Origin: Firmicutes bacterium TM09-10
GTDB taxonomy: Bacteria > Bacillota > Clostridia > Lachnospirales > Lachnospiraceae
DNA: 64,000 nucleotides
Reading direction: 5' to 3'
Assembly: GCA_003481005.1 (NCBI GenBank)
Contig: QUKC01000019.1
Span: 8,013 to 72,012 of the forward strand
Shown here: piece by piece, positions 34,414 through 43,338 of the stretch
Position numbering within the stretch: the first letter of the stretch is position 1
How the letters are laid out: each line of letters opens with the position of its first letter
Program-made: the position numbers and the translations under genes
Notes under the pieces: generated by a model
What the model was told of the DNA's origin: nothing
Seen by the model: the letters and a program-made list of their open reading frames with translations, nothing else
The model's database searches: none

Positions 34414-36006
34414 ATGTTTTCCTGTATTTTATTTGACCTGGACGGAACGATCAGCGATCCGAAACAGGGAATTTGCGGCTGTGTGCAGTATGCGCTCAGA
34501 AGATTTGGAATTGAAGAACCGGAGCTGGATCGGCTGGAGCCGTTTATCGGGCCGCCGCTTGCAGAGAGCTTTATGAAATATTATAACTTTACGGCGGAGC
34601 AGGCGCAGGAGGCAGTTGAGAAGTACCGGGAGCGGTTTTCTGTAACCGGCAAATACGAAAATGTGCTGTATCCCGGAATGGGAGCGCTTTTGCATGATCT
34701 GAAGGCATCCGGGGCGACGCTGGCGATTGCATCGAGCAAACCGACCGTTTATGTGGAGGATATTCTGGTGCATTTCGGAATCCGGGAATATTTCGACATC
34801 GTGGTCGGAAGCGAGCTGGACGGAAGAAGAGTGCACAAAGAAGAAGTGGTTGCAGAGGTGCTGTCCCAGCTTGCAGCGCGGGGCGAAAGCGATCCGGATA
34901 AGATGGTGATGATCGGCGACCGCAGCTTCGATGTGGAGGGTGCGAAAGCGATCGGTGCACACTGCATCGCGGTGTCGTATGGGTATGCACAGCCGGGAGA
35001 GCTGGAAAATGCCGGTGCGGAGATCATTGTCCGGGATGTGGAAGGACTGCGAAGTGTACTGCTGGGCGGCACACAGGCAGGAAACAGCGCGCAGGCAGGA
35101 AGTGGCACGCAGGCAGGAAGAGACACGCAGGCAGGAAACAGCGCGGCGACCGGATCGAATTCCCTTTCAGAGCGCTACCGCGGCAGCGCTGCCAAAATGA
35201 AGACCAAATCCGGGCAGTTCTGGAGTGCAGTTGGAACCAGCGCACTGGCGATGTTTGCCTATTATGTAATCAGTCTCCTAATCAGCAGCGTAATTTTGAC
35301 GGCGGTATCGATTGTGTATGCCATCGGGCTGCAGGAGCTGGAGGGCTCTTCCTACAATTTCTGGCTGAATGTGGCGAGCGCACTCTCGACGTTCGGTGCA
35401 TTTATAATCTGTTACGGAATCTGGCACAAAAAGATCCGGTTCCATTCGATAAAAGAAATCGATAAACTGTCCATCGTTCCGATGGTGATTTTGGCGGCGG
35501 CAATTGCAATCGGCATGAACGGTGTTCTGACATTGACAGAATTGTATCGGTTCTCTCCGACCTTTCAGAGGGTTTCGGAGATGCAGTTCGATACGCCGGT
35601 GTGGCTGGGAATCATTTCCTACGGCATTCTTGCGCCGCTGGGCGAAGAGATCGTTTTCCGCGGCGTGGTCTATGGACAGCTGCGCAAGGTGTTGAAAGTG
35701 CCGTTTGCGGTGGTGCTTTCCGGACTGGCGTTCGGTCTGTTCCATGGAAATCTGGTTCAGGCGGTCTATGCGACCGTAATCGGCTGCCTGCTGGCGCTGG
35801 TGTATGAATGGTATGGAACGATTGCAGCGCCGATGCTGTTCCACAGCGTTGCGAACCTGTTTGTGTATGTGATGTTAGAGCTGTTGCCCTTTGGCGGCGT
35901 ATTTTTAAGCGTTCCGTCGTGTGTGCTGTTTTTGGTGCTGTCAGCAGGAAGCCTGTTTTTATTGTGGATGCTGCAGGGAAAGGCGGCATCGCGGCAAAAA
36001 GGATGA
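34414..36006 (+). CDS. Fusion: HAD hydrolase + CPBP (CAAX-type) intramembrane protease
   Basis: 530 residues. Residues 1-215 are a PGP-like HAD phosphatase with all motifs (FDLDGTISD; IASSK; VMIGDRSFD). A low-complexity linker (about 219-245) made of repeated TQAGxx/AQAGxx units follows. Residues 265-525 are a multi-helix membrane domain with the CPBP/Abi motifs EEIVFRG, FGLFHGN and FHSVANL, which are the metal or catalytic residues of this protease family. Both halves look active. The cytosolic HAD would be tethered to the membrane. Ribosome site AAAGGAG. The combined role is unknown. Confidence 0.88.
   Translation: MFSCILFDLDGTISDPKQGICGCVQYALRRFGIEEPELDRLEPFIGPPLAESFMKYYNFTAEQAQEAVEKYRERFSVTGKYENVLYPGMGALLHDLKASGATLAIASSKPTVYVEDILVHFGIREYFDIVVGSELDGRRVHKEEVVAEVLSQLAARGESDPDKMVMIGDRSFDVEGAKAIGAHCIAVSYGYAQPGELENAGAEIIVRDVEGLRSVLLGGTQAGNSAQAGSGTQAGRDTQAGNSAATGSNSLSERYRGSAAKMKTKSGQFWSAVGTSALAMFAYYVISLLISSVILTAVSIVYAIGLQELEGSSYNFWLNVASALSTFGAFIICYGIWHKKIRFHSIKEIDKLSIVPMVILAAAIAIGMNGVLTLTELYRFSPTFQRVSEMQFDTPVWLGIISYGILAPLGEEIVFRGVVYGQLRKVLKVPFAVVLSGLAFGLFHGNLVQAVYATVIGCLLALVYEWYGTIAAPMLFHSVANLFVYVMLELLPFGGVFLSVPSCVLFLVLSAGSLFLLWMLQGKAASRQKG
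35070..35147 (+). repeat. 18-bp tandem repeats coding the HAD-CPBP linker
   Basis: Four units of 18 bp, each containing CGCAGGCAGGAA or CACAGGCAGGAA with variable ends, encode the repeated QAG-x-x linker. Unit number could vary between strains. Confidence 0.8.
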
Positions 36007-36085
36007 GCAGAGAAGAAATTAAGATTAGCTGGTGACAGCGCCTGCATTGCGACGAGAAGAAGATCCTTTGTGTGATGTGCTGACC

Positions 36086-36130
36086 AAAAAGAGCGAGGAA
36101 GCTATACGATACAGCTTCCTCGCTCTTTTA
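36086..36130 (+). terminator. Rho-independent terminator after HAD-CPBP gene
   Basis: AAAAAGAGCGAGGAAGCT pairs with AGCTTCCTCGCTCTTTT around a 9-nt loop. Confidence 0.88.
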
Positions 36131-36132
36131 TG

Positions 36133-36167
36133 ACAAGGGAAGGTTCACGGAGCGTGCATTCTATAAC
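36133..36167 (-). repeat. Decayed copy of the 35-bp palindromic repeat
   Basis: The right half (AGCGTGCATTCTAT) is intact; the left half has many substitutions (ACAAGGGAAGG...). It lies 33 bp before the intact copy 8 and was probably once a second full copy. Confidence 0.7.
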
Positions 36168-36200
36168 AGGACAACGCGCAGCCGCTTATCCTTATTCATG

Positions 36201-36235
36201 ACAATAGAATGCTCGCAGAGCGTGCATTCTATTGT
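36201..36235 (-). repeat. 35-bp palindromic repeat, copy 8
   Basis: Intact copy in minus orientation (TTCATG on the left), directly touching the stop codon of asnA, which reads on the same strand. Confidence 0.95.
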
Positions 36236-37246
36236 TTACAGCAGCTGGATTCCGTGGGCTTCCGCTTCTTTGCGGATTTCCTCTGGCCAGATGGAGCACT
36301 GTACTTCTCCGATGTGCGCCTTGCGCAGGAAGAACATACAGATACGGGACTGACCGATACCGCCGCCGATGGTGTAGGGCAGCTCTTCCTTGAGGACTGC
36401 TTTCTGGAACGGAAGCTCTGCGCGCTCGGGGCAGCCGGCTTTTTCCAGCTGGGACAGCAGTGCCTCTTTGTCCACGCGGATACCCATAGAGGACAGCTCC
36501 AGGGCGATGTCCAGAACAGGATAGTAAACAAGGATGTCGGCGTTTAATGCCCAGTCATCGTAGTCGGGTGCACGGCCGTCGTGGGGCTCGCCGTTTTCGA
36601 GCTTATCGCCGATCTGCATGATGCAGACAGCGCCCTTCGCTTTGGTGATGAAATATTCACGCTCCTTGGGCGTGTTGTCCGGGAACATGTCTGCAAGCTC
36701 CTGGGTGGTGATGAAGAAAATCTCACGGGGCAGAATCTCTTCGATGTAATCATACTGGATCGCCATGTACATTTCCGTTTTGCGCAGCGCCTTGTAAACG
36801 TCGCAGACGGTTGCCTTTAAGGTTTCCAGGTTGCGGTCCTTTTTGTCAATGATTTTTTCCCAGTCCCACTGATCGACGAAAATGGAATGGATGTTGTCAG
36901 TCGTTTCGTCGCGGCGGATGGCGTTCATATCCGTGTAAAGACCTTCGCCAAGAGAAAATCCGTATTCCTTGAGCGCGTAGCGTTTCCATTTTGCAAGGGA
37001 CTGTACAACCTCTGCGCGGTAATCGTTCTGCTCGAGAATGCCGAAGGAAACCGGGCGCTCATAACCGTTTAAGTTATCGTTCATGCCGGAAGCGGGATCG
37101 ACGAATAACGGAGCAGAGACACGCAGAAGGTTTAAATGACGGACCAGAAGACTCTGGAAAAAGTCTTTCACCGTCTTAATACCGATCTGGGTATCGTGCA
37201 GGTTCAGGGCGGAGGAATAATTCTCCGGGATGATTAAGTGTTCCAT
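36236..37246 (-). CDS. asnA: Aspartate-ammonia ligase
   Basis: 336 residues, the usual size of AsnA, which makes asparagine from aspartate, ammonia and ATP and has a class-II aminoacyl-tRNA-synthetase-like fold. Recognisable segments: APLFVDPASGMNDNLNG, ERPVSF, DMNAIRRDE, SIFVDQWDWEK, and the C-terminal GGGIGQSRICMFFL. The start is at 37246 (MEHLIIPEN) with AGAGG upstream; a longer frame adds 36 implausible residues. A sigma-A-type promoter lies 150 bp upstream. Confidence 0.95.
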   Translation of the reverse strand: MEHLIIPENYSSALNLHDTQIGIKTVKDFFQSLLVRHLNLLRVSAPLFVDPASGMNDNLNGYERPVSFGILEQNDYRAEVVQSLAKWKRYALKEYGFSLGEGLYTDMNAIRRDETTDNIHSIFVDQWDWEKIIDKKDRNLETLKATVCDVYKALRKTEMYMAIQYDYIEEILPREIFFITTQELADMFPDNTPKEREYFITKAKGAVCIMQIGDKLENGEPHDGRAPDYDDWALNADILVYYPVLDIALELSSMGIRVDKEALLSQLEKAGCPERAELPFQKAVLKEELPYTIGGGIGQSRICMFFLRKAHIGEVQCSIWPEEIRKEAEAHGIQLL

Positions 37247-37395
37247 ATTACCTCTTTTCTGCCGCAGGGCGGCATATTTCAATAATCTTAGGAAGCTGTA
37301 AAAAAGTGCAGCGGACGTTGGATTCTGACAGAAGCTCAGGGAATCAGGAATCAAACGTCTTATGGTGCAGGTACGAAACGCTGCACCAGTTAAAA

Positions 37396-37424
37396 ATTAT
37401 AGCATAAAATCAGCCGGGTGTCAG
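37396..37424 (-). promoter_or_regulatory. Promoter of asnA
   Basis: Read on the minus strand: CTGACA, 17-bp spacer, TATAAT. The -35 overlaps the stop codon of the YfhO-like gene. The leader then contains GGTGCAG/CTGCACC (37364-37387); no T-box signature is seen. Confidence 0.75.
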
Positions 37425-39922
37425 GATTTTTTTCCCAAACGCTTCTGAGCAACTCCGATTCCGATAAACACAAGCAGGCAGATCAGGCTGACGATCAGAC
37501 CGGTGGTCAGACCTGCAGGGCGGTAGGAAAGCTCAATCGTGTGGCTGCCCTCCGTCAGCGGAACGGATAGAAATACACCATCATACACGTCGTAGTCTGC
37601 GGCTTCTCCGTCCACCTTCATCGTCCAGCCGGGTTCGTTTGCGATGGATAAAATCAGCCGACCGGCTTTGGTGACGTCGACATGTCCGGTTACATGGCTG
37701 GAATCATAAGAATCTACCGTAAAGGGCTGCTCAGAGAGCGTCTGCAGTGTGCGGGACAAAACCGCTTCATCCAGGCGCACGACAACGGCATTCAGCACGC
37801 TATCTCCGTCGTTGGTCAGCGTTACATGGTCGCCGGTCTCGTGACGGCCGAGATCGAGAATATAGTCATATTTGACTTTTTTATACGTTTTGTTGACGCT
37901 GGCGGAAGAGATCGAAACGGTATCGATCTTGGAGCTTTTACAGTAAGCGTAGTAATGCCCCTCCGTGTATACATCAAAGAAAGCCTGATTGCCGGATTCC
38001 TCTGATTCGATGGGAACAAAGAGCGGATCGGAGGTTGAAACAGAAGCCGCCATCTGATTCTGTACCTCGAACGGGTCGGAGGTCTCTTCAGAAAAATCAG
38101 AGGAAGAAAGATCCTGTCCATCCTGCAGGATAAATCCCGCAGGCAGCGTATAGTTGTTTTGGTACAGGTAAACGCCGTCCTGCTCGTCGATCAGCGTGTA
38201 GAGGCTGGAATCCTCTGCATCGGAGCGGGAAAACAGGTAGCGGACATTTAGAAGTGCTGCGGAAAGCGGCGTCTGACCGTCAAAGCAGTAAAATACCTTG
38301 CTTTCGCTCATGCCCATGCGGTCGTACCAGTCCTGAACCGCCGCGTTGGAGGTGGAAGAAAACAGCGACGCTGTCGGATAGCCTGCCAGCGCGCCGTCAT
38401 TTTTGGTGACGCGGCTGAGCTTTTCGTAGCGGTAAAAATCGGAATCTTTTTCTTCATTACGAGCAACTAACTCCCGGTAGGCGGGAATGCTTTCCAGATA
38501 GCTGCTGCGGCTGGTGGTGGAAACGCTCGTCAGCGCCATGTTGTAGGTGGATTCAAAAGCGACCAGCGCCAGCACGGCGATTGCAATCGCGCGCTGATAC
38601 GGGAGGCTGTCTGCAGGCTGTTTTTCTTTCCCTTTTTTCCAGGCATAGAGCAGCAGCGCGTAGGCAGCAAGCAGGCAGGCGCTCAGCACAAAGGTGCCCT
38701 GGGTAAAGGCGTCGTCCTCCACGAGCTTTCCTGCCAGCAAAAGATAACCGAGCCCGCAGATGAGGGAGACAAACAGCTCGCGCATGGTAAAGCCGTCGAG
38801 CTTTGAAAATGCCTCATAGCACATCAGCAGCACGAGCAGGATGTACAAAAAGGACTGACGTGCCGGAAGCGAATCCGGGTAGTTGAAACCGTGCCAGATG
38901 AAATTCAGGGTATTGACCGAGAAGCTGACGATGAAAAAGGCGCATAATACCAGTCTGCCGAGCTTTTCCTTCAGAGGGATTTTTCGGTTGACGATATAGA
39001 GCGGAATCAGGAAAAAGACTGCGCTGGAGCAGAAAATATTCGGCCAGTGATCCAGACCGGTTTCCCTGGATACACCGGTCGCATGCCGCGCGATTACGTC
39101 GAAGAAGGAAAAGTACCAGTTGATCTTTTCCGGAAAGTTGAATTCGGAAAATTCAGTCGCATGCAGGGCAGCGATTTCCGGGATCAGCAGCACGGAGGCG
39201 AGACCGCCAGCCAACAGGGAAAATAAAGCAAAACGTCCGATTGCGCCAAGCAGCCTTGCGCGGAACGCTTTCCAGCCATCAGAGCCAAACAGGTTCGGCA
39301 CGAGCACGAGAAAGTACAGGCACAGGAAGATGCAGACCATGATGGAAAGGTAATAGTTCGATAAAATGCACAGCCCGAGGGTGATGCAGTAGAGGCTGTA
39401 TTTTTTTTCGAAGACCAGCTTTTCCAGACCGAGAACGATCAGCGGAGCGAGGACGAGGGTATCCATCCACATGACGTTCCAGTTATATGCGGCAACGAAG
39501 CCGGACATCGCATAAAATGTGGAAAAGAACAGGACAGAAAGATCGTTTGTGTGGAATTTTTCTGTCAAAAGCCAGGAAAAGGTGAAGCCGCACAGACCGA
39601 TTTTGAAAACGACCATGTAGCTCATAAATTCGATTAAATATTTTTCGGGCAAAAGGAGCATCAGCCAGTTGAACGGGCTTGCGCTGTAGTAGCCGTAAAG
39701 AGACAGGTAATTGGAGCCCATACCGATGCGCCAGGAGTAGTAGAGCGGTTCGCCGTCGCGCACTTTCCGGACAAATTCTTCCAGAAAGGGGACGTACTGA
39801 TGGTACATGTCGGAGTGCATGAAGCTCTGATCTCCGAAGGGATAAATGCCGTTGCCGATAAAAATCGCCATCATGGAAAGAAACGGCAGCAGGAAGGAAA
39901 AGAAACAGATCTTTTTTTTCAT
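37421..39922 (-). CDS. YfhO-family membrane protein (glycosyltransferase-type)
   Basis: 833 residues with about a dozen membrane helices in the first 550 residues and a large extracytoplasmic beta-rich C-terminal part ending in a final helix. The family motif region MHSDMYHQYVPFLEEF and SWRIGMGSNYLSLYGYY near the N terminus is typical of YfhO (DUF6044-like GT-C fold) proteins. Bacillus YfhO adds sugars to lipoteichoic acid. Its gene directly follows an LTA-synthase-like gene (22-bp gap), so teichoic-acid glycosylation is likely. The start at 39922 begins MKKKICFFSF with GGAGGA 12 nt upstream. Confidence 0.88.
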   Translation of the reverse strand: MKKKICFFSFLLPFLSMMAIFIGNGIYPFGDQSFMHSDMYHQYVPFLEEFVRKVRDGEPLYYSWRIGMGSNYLSLYGYYSASPFNWLMLLLPEKYLIEFMSYMVVFKIGLCGFTFSWLLTEKFHTNDLSVLFFSTFYAMSGFVAAYNWNVMWMDTLVLAPLIVLGLEKLVFEKKYSLYCITLGLCILSNYYLSIMVCIFLCLYFLVLVPNLFGSDGWKAFRARLLGAIGRFALFSLLAGGLASVLLIPEIAALHATEFSEFNFPEKINWYFSFFDVIARHATGVSRETGLDHWPNIFCSSAVFFLIPLYIVNRKIPLKEKLGRLVLCAFFIVSFSVNTLNFIWHGFNYPDSLPARQSFLYILLVLLMCYEAFSKLDGFTMRELFVSLICGLGYLLLAGKLVEDDAFTQGTFVLSACLLAAYALLLYAWKKGKEKQPADSLPYQRAIAIAVLALVAFESTYNMALTSVSTTSRSSYLESIPAYRELVARNEEKDSDFYRYEKLSRVTKNDGALAGYPTASLFSSTSNAAVQDWYDRMGMSESKVFYCFDGQTPLSAALLNVRYLFSRSDAEDSSLYTLIDEQDGVYLYQNNYTLPAGFILQDGQDLSSSDFSEETSDPFEVQNQMAASVSTSDPLFVPIESEESGNQAFFDVYTEGHYYAYCKSSKIDTVSISSASVNKTYKKVKYDYILDLGRHETGDHVTLTNDGDSVLNAVVVRLDEAVLSRTLQTLSEQPFTVDSYDSSHVTGHVDVTKAGRLILSIANEPGWTMKVDGEAADYDVYDGVFLSVPLTEGSHTIELSYRPAGLTTGLIVSLICLLVFIGIGVAQKRLGKKS

Positions 39923-39944
39923 AAAAAAGGAAATCCTCCGCGGT

Positions 39945-41744
39945 TTAGTCAAAAAGCAGGTAATACTGCAGGGTCTGATAATCATAAAGCAGATCTTTTT
40001 GCTTGGATGCAGTGGTAAAGGTTCCGTCGGACAGCGATACATGGTTGGCTGAAATGACGGGTACCTCCGTGCGCAGCTGCGACAGGAAGTTATCGTAAGC
40101 GGATTTTGGAAGCCCGGCGGCGTCCAGCGTCTTTGCCGCAAGATAGTTTGCACTGATTTCCAGGTCGCTTTCCGCTTCGATATCGAAGTTTGCCCAGATA
40201 AAGAACGGAACCTTGTAGCGCAGCGCCTCTTCCTCGTCGGTTAAGTCCGCGTCATCTTTGCCGTTTAATTTCCAGACCGGACGTACGACGGAATCGGCGG
40301 GCTGATGATCTCCGAAAAAGACGATCATGGTAGGTTCCTCCTGTGCTTCAAAGTAAGAAACCAGGTTCTGGATGGCGCTGTCAGACAGCCTGATCAAGGA
40401 CAGGTACGCCGGAAGCAGCTTGGAATCCGAGCCTTCTACCGTGATATCGGGGGAAAAGTTGTCGTAATCCGCCCAGTCACTGTAGGAGGAATGGTTCTGC
40501 ATCGTCACGTTGAATAAAAACAGCGGCGTGTCCGCATCTTTTTCCTCGTAGAGCTTTATGATCTTTTCATAGTTGCCCTCGTCACTGACATATTTGCGCA
40601 CAAGGGGAGAATCTGTGAAAAACTCCTGAAAGTGCATCTCGTCGAAGCCGAGCCTGGGATAAACGAGATTTCTGTCCCAGCCGGCGGCGCGGTACGGGTG
40701 CATCGCAATCGTGTAGTAGCCGAGGGAGGAAAGATAGGAGGCCATCGAAGGCGTCTCTTTTTTCACATACTGCTGATACGGGATACTTCCATAAGGAAGA
40801 AACGCCATTGAAGCGCCGGTCAGGTATTCAAATTCTGTGTTGGCAGTATTGCCGCCCTTGACGGAGACATTTAAGTGACCGGAAATCGTGTTATCCGCGC
40901 CGCCGAGCAGGCTGTGCACGAAGGGCATATAATCCTCGTTCGTTGTAAAATCGCCGAGCACGGACGGATCGGAAAACGCCTCGTTCATGATGACGATAAT
41001 GTTCGGCTTTTGTGCATTGTCCGAGGATGTTCCAGCGGCTTCCTGAGAGCCGGTATCATAGGATGCCAGCAGCTCCCTGGTGTTTTCTGCGCTGTAACCG
41101 GAGGGCTTATCGACAGAAATGTACTGAAGCTCCATTAAAAACGCAGTTACAGTACCATTTTTAAATTGAATCGTCGTCGGAGTGAAAAGCTTGTTGTAAA
41201 GGTGAAGCTTCTGCTCGACGATGTCCTCGCTGTGCAGCATTTTCGTGTAGCCAAAGCATAAAAGACCGCAGGAAAGCGCGAGGCAGACGCGGGCAATCAG
41301 GGCTTTTTTATTTTTTTTCGGAAAGCCTTTTTTCTGGAAAAATTCCAGAACCAGAAGCAGGACAAAACAGATCAGCACGATTACTGCGGTGCGGTTCAAT
41401 TTGTATTCGTAGTTGTCCGCTACGCTGGCAGCGGTCGAGATCGAAAGAACGTCCCACGGCTGGATGGGCGCGCCGCGAAATTCCAGGACGAAATAGTTTG
41501 CAAGACCGTAAATGGCGCAGAAGGCGGTTTCGATGCCAAGTGCGCGGCTGATCCTGCCGGTCAGTGCAAATAAAAACAGTGCTGCAAATTCAAACAGCGC
41601 CAGATTCATCCCCTGTATATACGGTTTCATGGTCTGGAACGGATTATGCGTGTACCATTCCAGCAGATAAAAATTCAGAACAGGGCCGATCAGCAGAAAA
41701 ATCCAGGGACTGTTTTTTTTCAGCCAGACAATCCATTTTTTCAT
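39945..41744 (-). CDS. LTA synthase-family sulfatase (polyglycerol-phosphate synthase-like)
   Basis: 599 residues: five N-terminal membrane helices, then an extracellular sulfatase-fold domain. NIIVIMNEAFSDPSVLG holds the first metal Glu; GGNTANTEFEYLTG contains the nucleophile Thr; MHPYRAAGWDRN and FFGDHQPAD carry metal His/Asp. LtaS-type enzymes transfer glycerol-phosphate from phosphatidylglycerol to a growing teichoic acid outside the cell. First gene of an operon with the YfhO protein, driven by a clear promoter. Confidence 0.92.
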   Translation of the reverse strand: MKKWIVWLKKNSPWIFLLIGPVLNFYLLEWYTHNPFQTMKPYIQGMNLALFEFAALFLFALTGRISRALGIETAFCAIYGLANYFVLEFRGAPIQPWDVLSISTAASVADNYEYKLNRTAVIVLICFVLLLVLEFFQKKGFPKKNKKALIARVCLALSCGLLCFGYTKMLHSEDIVEQKLHLYNKLFTPTTIQFKNGTVTAFLMELQYISVDKPSGYSAENTRELLASYDTGSQEAAGTSSDNAQKPNIIVIMNEAFSDPSVLGDFTTNEDYMPFVHSLLGGADNTISGHLNVSVKGGNTANTEFEYLTGASMAFLPYGSIPYQQYVKKETPSMASYLSSLGYYTIAMHPYRAAGWDRNLVYPRLGFDEMHFQEFFTDSPLVRKYVSDEGNYEKIIKLYEEKDADTPLFLFNVTMQNHSSYSDWADYDNFSPDITVEGSDSKLLPAYLSLIRLSDSAIQNLVSYFEAQEEPTMIVFFGDHQPADSVVRPVWKLNGKDDADLTDEEEALRYKVPFFIWANFDIEAESDLEISANYLAAKTLDAAGLPKSAYDNFLSQLRTEVPVISANHVSLSDGTFTTASKQKDLLYDYQTLQYYLLFD

Positions 41745-41786
41745 AAAACTCCTCTTTTCGTGTAAGGTAAATTCGTTTTCTGTTCC

Positions 41787-41815
41787 ATAATAGTCAGGAC
41801 TTTGAGGGATGTCAA
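41787..41815 (-). promoter_or_regulatory. Promoter of the LTA-synthase/YfhO operon
   Basis: Minus strand: TTGACA, 17-bp spacer, TATTAT, about 43 bp before the start codon. Confidence 0.8.
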
Positions 41816-41931
41816 GGGAGGAAAACGCATATATATAAGAAACAGAAAAAGCTTTCGTTTTTCTTAATAAAGTTTAAATAGGAAAAAAAGAAAGCCTATG
41901 TTACAATAAACCAACTGGAGGAAATGCGGAC

Positions 41932-42981
41932 ATGGACGATAAAAAAAGGGATCTGATCCCGGTGGCGGCGATTGCTCTTTTTCTGGTAATTATCATCGCG
42001 CTGTGCGCAGTACGGCTGCATCAGCGCAGGGAGACACGGGCAGAGATCGCAGAAACGGAAAGCACGCAGATATGGTACAGCGAGGAACAGGCAGAGTCTG
42101 CAGAATCAGAGACGAAGGACGCAGCGGATCAGACGGAAGAAACGACAGGAGAGAAAAAGCAGACGGCGGAAAGGGGACAGCAGGAGGATGAGGCGCTGAC
42201 AGAGCATCCGGACAGCAAACTTCCCGCAGGCAAAGGGAAGGAAAGTCAGGGTGCCAAGCAGGAGGGCACCCACCGGACGGTGAGCGGAAACGATCCGTTA
42301 TCCGGCGCGGAGAGTGCGAACAAGACAAACGAAGAGATGCTTCTGGAGATGTCCGGTTACTGGGAACAGGATAATATGGACGCGGTGGAGGATCTGGCGA
42401 TGCTGCCCTGGTATATGAGGATGTCGTCGGATATTTCGGATGCAAACAGCTTTTATTATTATGGCGAGCGCAGCAGCGCAGGACAGCCGGACGGAACCGG
42501 AATCGCCTGCTATGCGGATAACGCCTATTACTACGGCGAGTGGTCGAATGGCAAACGCGAAGGCAACGGCAAGTGGGTGCGCTTTTACGTTTATTATGAC
42601 GATGACACCACGTCGGATCGCGCGTACCGCGAGCATATGTATGCCGGAGAATGGAAAAACGATCTGCCGGACGGTGAAGGACAGGAGCATTACGAGCTGG
42701 ATATGAGCAAGGCTGCCAAAAAGGAGCGCTACATCCAGAATGTGATCGGAACGTTCCGCAGCGGCTTCTACAGCGGAGAAATGTACCTGACGACGTTAAA
42801 TTGGGACGGCAATCAGGAAGAGTGGAACGGCTTTGCGGACGCGGGAATCTGGAGCCCCTACGGAGCCGGTTCGAACCGTAAGGAGGTACCGGTCTGCCAG
42901 GATGTGGACGATGATAACAATTACCTTTGGCTGTCCGTGCGCGACAACAAGAATCGTGGAATCTATGAGCTGATGCCGTAA
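41932..42981 (+). CDS. Membrane-anchored MORN-repeat protein
   Basis: 349 residues. One N-terminal membrane helix (about 9-27, VAAIALFLVIIIALCAV), then a long acidic, Glu/Lys/Gln-rich disordered stretch (30-130). A domain with MORN repeats follows: YYYGEWSNGKREGNGKW and YAGEWKNDLPDGEGQEHY are good matches, with degenerate units around them. MORN repeats usually bind lipids or proteins. Orientation puts the repeats outside the cell. It is divergent from the teichoic-acid operon and ends just before the tRNA-Leu promoter. The role is unknown. Confidence 0.75.
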   Translation: MDDKKRDLIPVAAIALFLVIIIALCAVRLHQRRETRAEIAETESTQIWYSEEQAESAESETKDAADQTEETTGEKKQTAERGQQEDEALTEHPDSKLPAGKGKESQGAKQEGTHRTVSGNDPLSGAESANKTNEEMLLEMSGYWEQDNMDAVEDLAMLPWYMRMSSDISDANSFYYYGERSSAGQPDGTGIACYADNAYYYGEWSNGKREGNGKWVRFYVYYDDDTTSDRAYREHMYAGEWKNDLPDGEGQEHYELDMSKAAKKERYIQNVIGTFRSGFYSGEMYLTTLNWDGNQEEWNGFADAGIWSPYGAGSNRKEVPVCQDVDDDNNYLWLSVRDNKNRGIYELMP

Positions 42982-42986
42982 AATGC

Positions 42987-43016
42987 TTGACAGAAGTTTC
43001 AAAAGTTCGATATAAT
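42987..43016 (+). promoter_or_regulatory. Promoter of tRNA-Leu
   Basis: TTGACA (42987-42992), 18-bp spacer, TATAAT (43011-43016). A strong stem CGGCAGCC/GGCTGCCG (43044-43068) lies between promoter and tRNA in the 5' leader. Confidence 0.85.
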
Positions 43017-43077
43017 AATTAAGTTATACGAAAGAGAAGCGTTCGGCAGCCGAAACAACCGGCTGCCGGAGCGGTGA

Positions 43078-43157
43078 GCGGTCATGGCGGAATTGGCAGA
43101 CGCGTTGGTTTTAGGTGCCAATGGGCAACCGTGTGGGTTCGAGTCCCACTGACCGCA
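43078..43157 (+). tRNA. tRNA-Leu (anticodon TAG)
   Basis: Acceptor stem GCGGTCA/TGACCGC with discriminator A. D-arm, anticodon stem TTGGT/GCCAA with loop TTTAGGT (anticodon TAG, reading CUN codons), long class-II variable arm TGGGCAACCGT, and T-arm GTGGG-TTCGAGT-CCCAC. CCA is not encoded and must be added enzymatically. Confidence 0.96.
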
Positions 43158-43176
43158 TGAAATTGGATAAAAAAAG

Positions 43177-43242
43177 AAAAGGGATGCCGAACCGGCAAAC
43201 AGGGATTTGAAGCTGCTGTTTTGTCGGGCGGCATCCCTTTTC
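43177..43242 (+). terminator. Terminator of the tRNA-Leu unit
   Basis: AAAAGGGATGCCG pairs with CGGCATCCCTTTT across a 40-nt loop region. Confidence 0.75.
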
Positions 43243-43338
43243 GCTGTCAGGCTTTGCGGCGGAGCAATTCGTGGGATCTTTCAGAATTGACTTATGTCAG
43301 ACAGCAGACAGGACGCTGTATGCAAAAGGAGGAATATC

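Noticed and set aside
37247..37395. T-box riboswitch before asnA
   Set aside because: A stem is present in the leader but no T-box bulge motif or terminator/antiterminator pair can be found.
39923..40153. 77-residue extension of the YfhO protein
   Set aside because: It overlaps the end of the LTA-synthase gene and lacks similarity; MKKKICFF at 39922 fits a membrane start.
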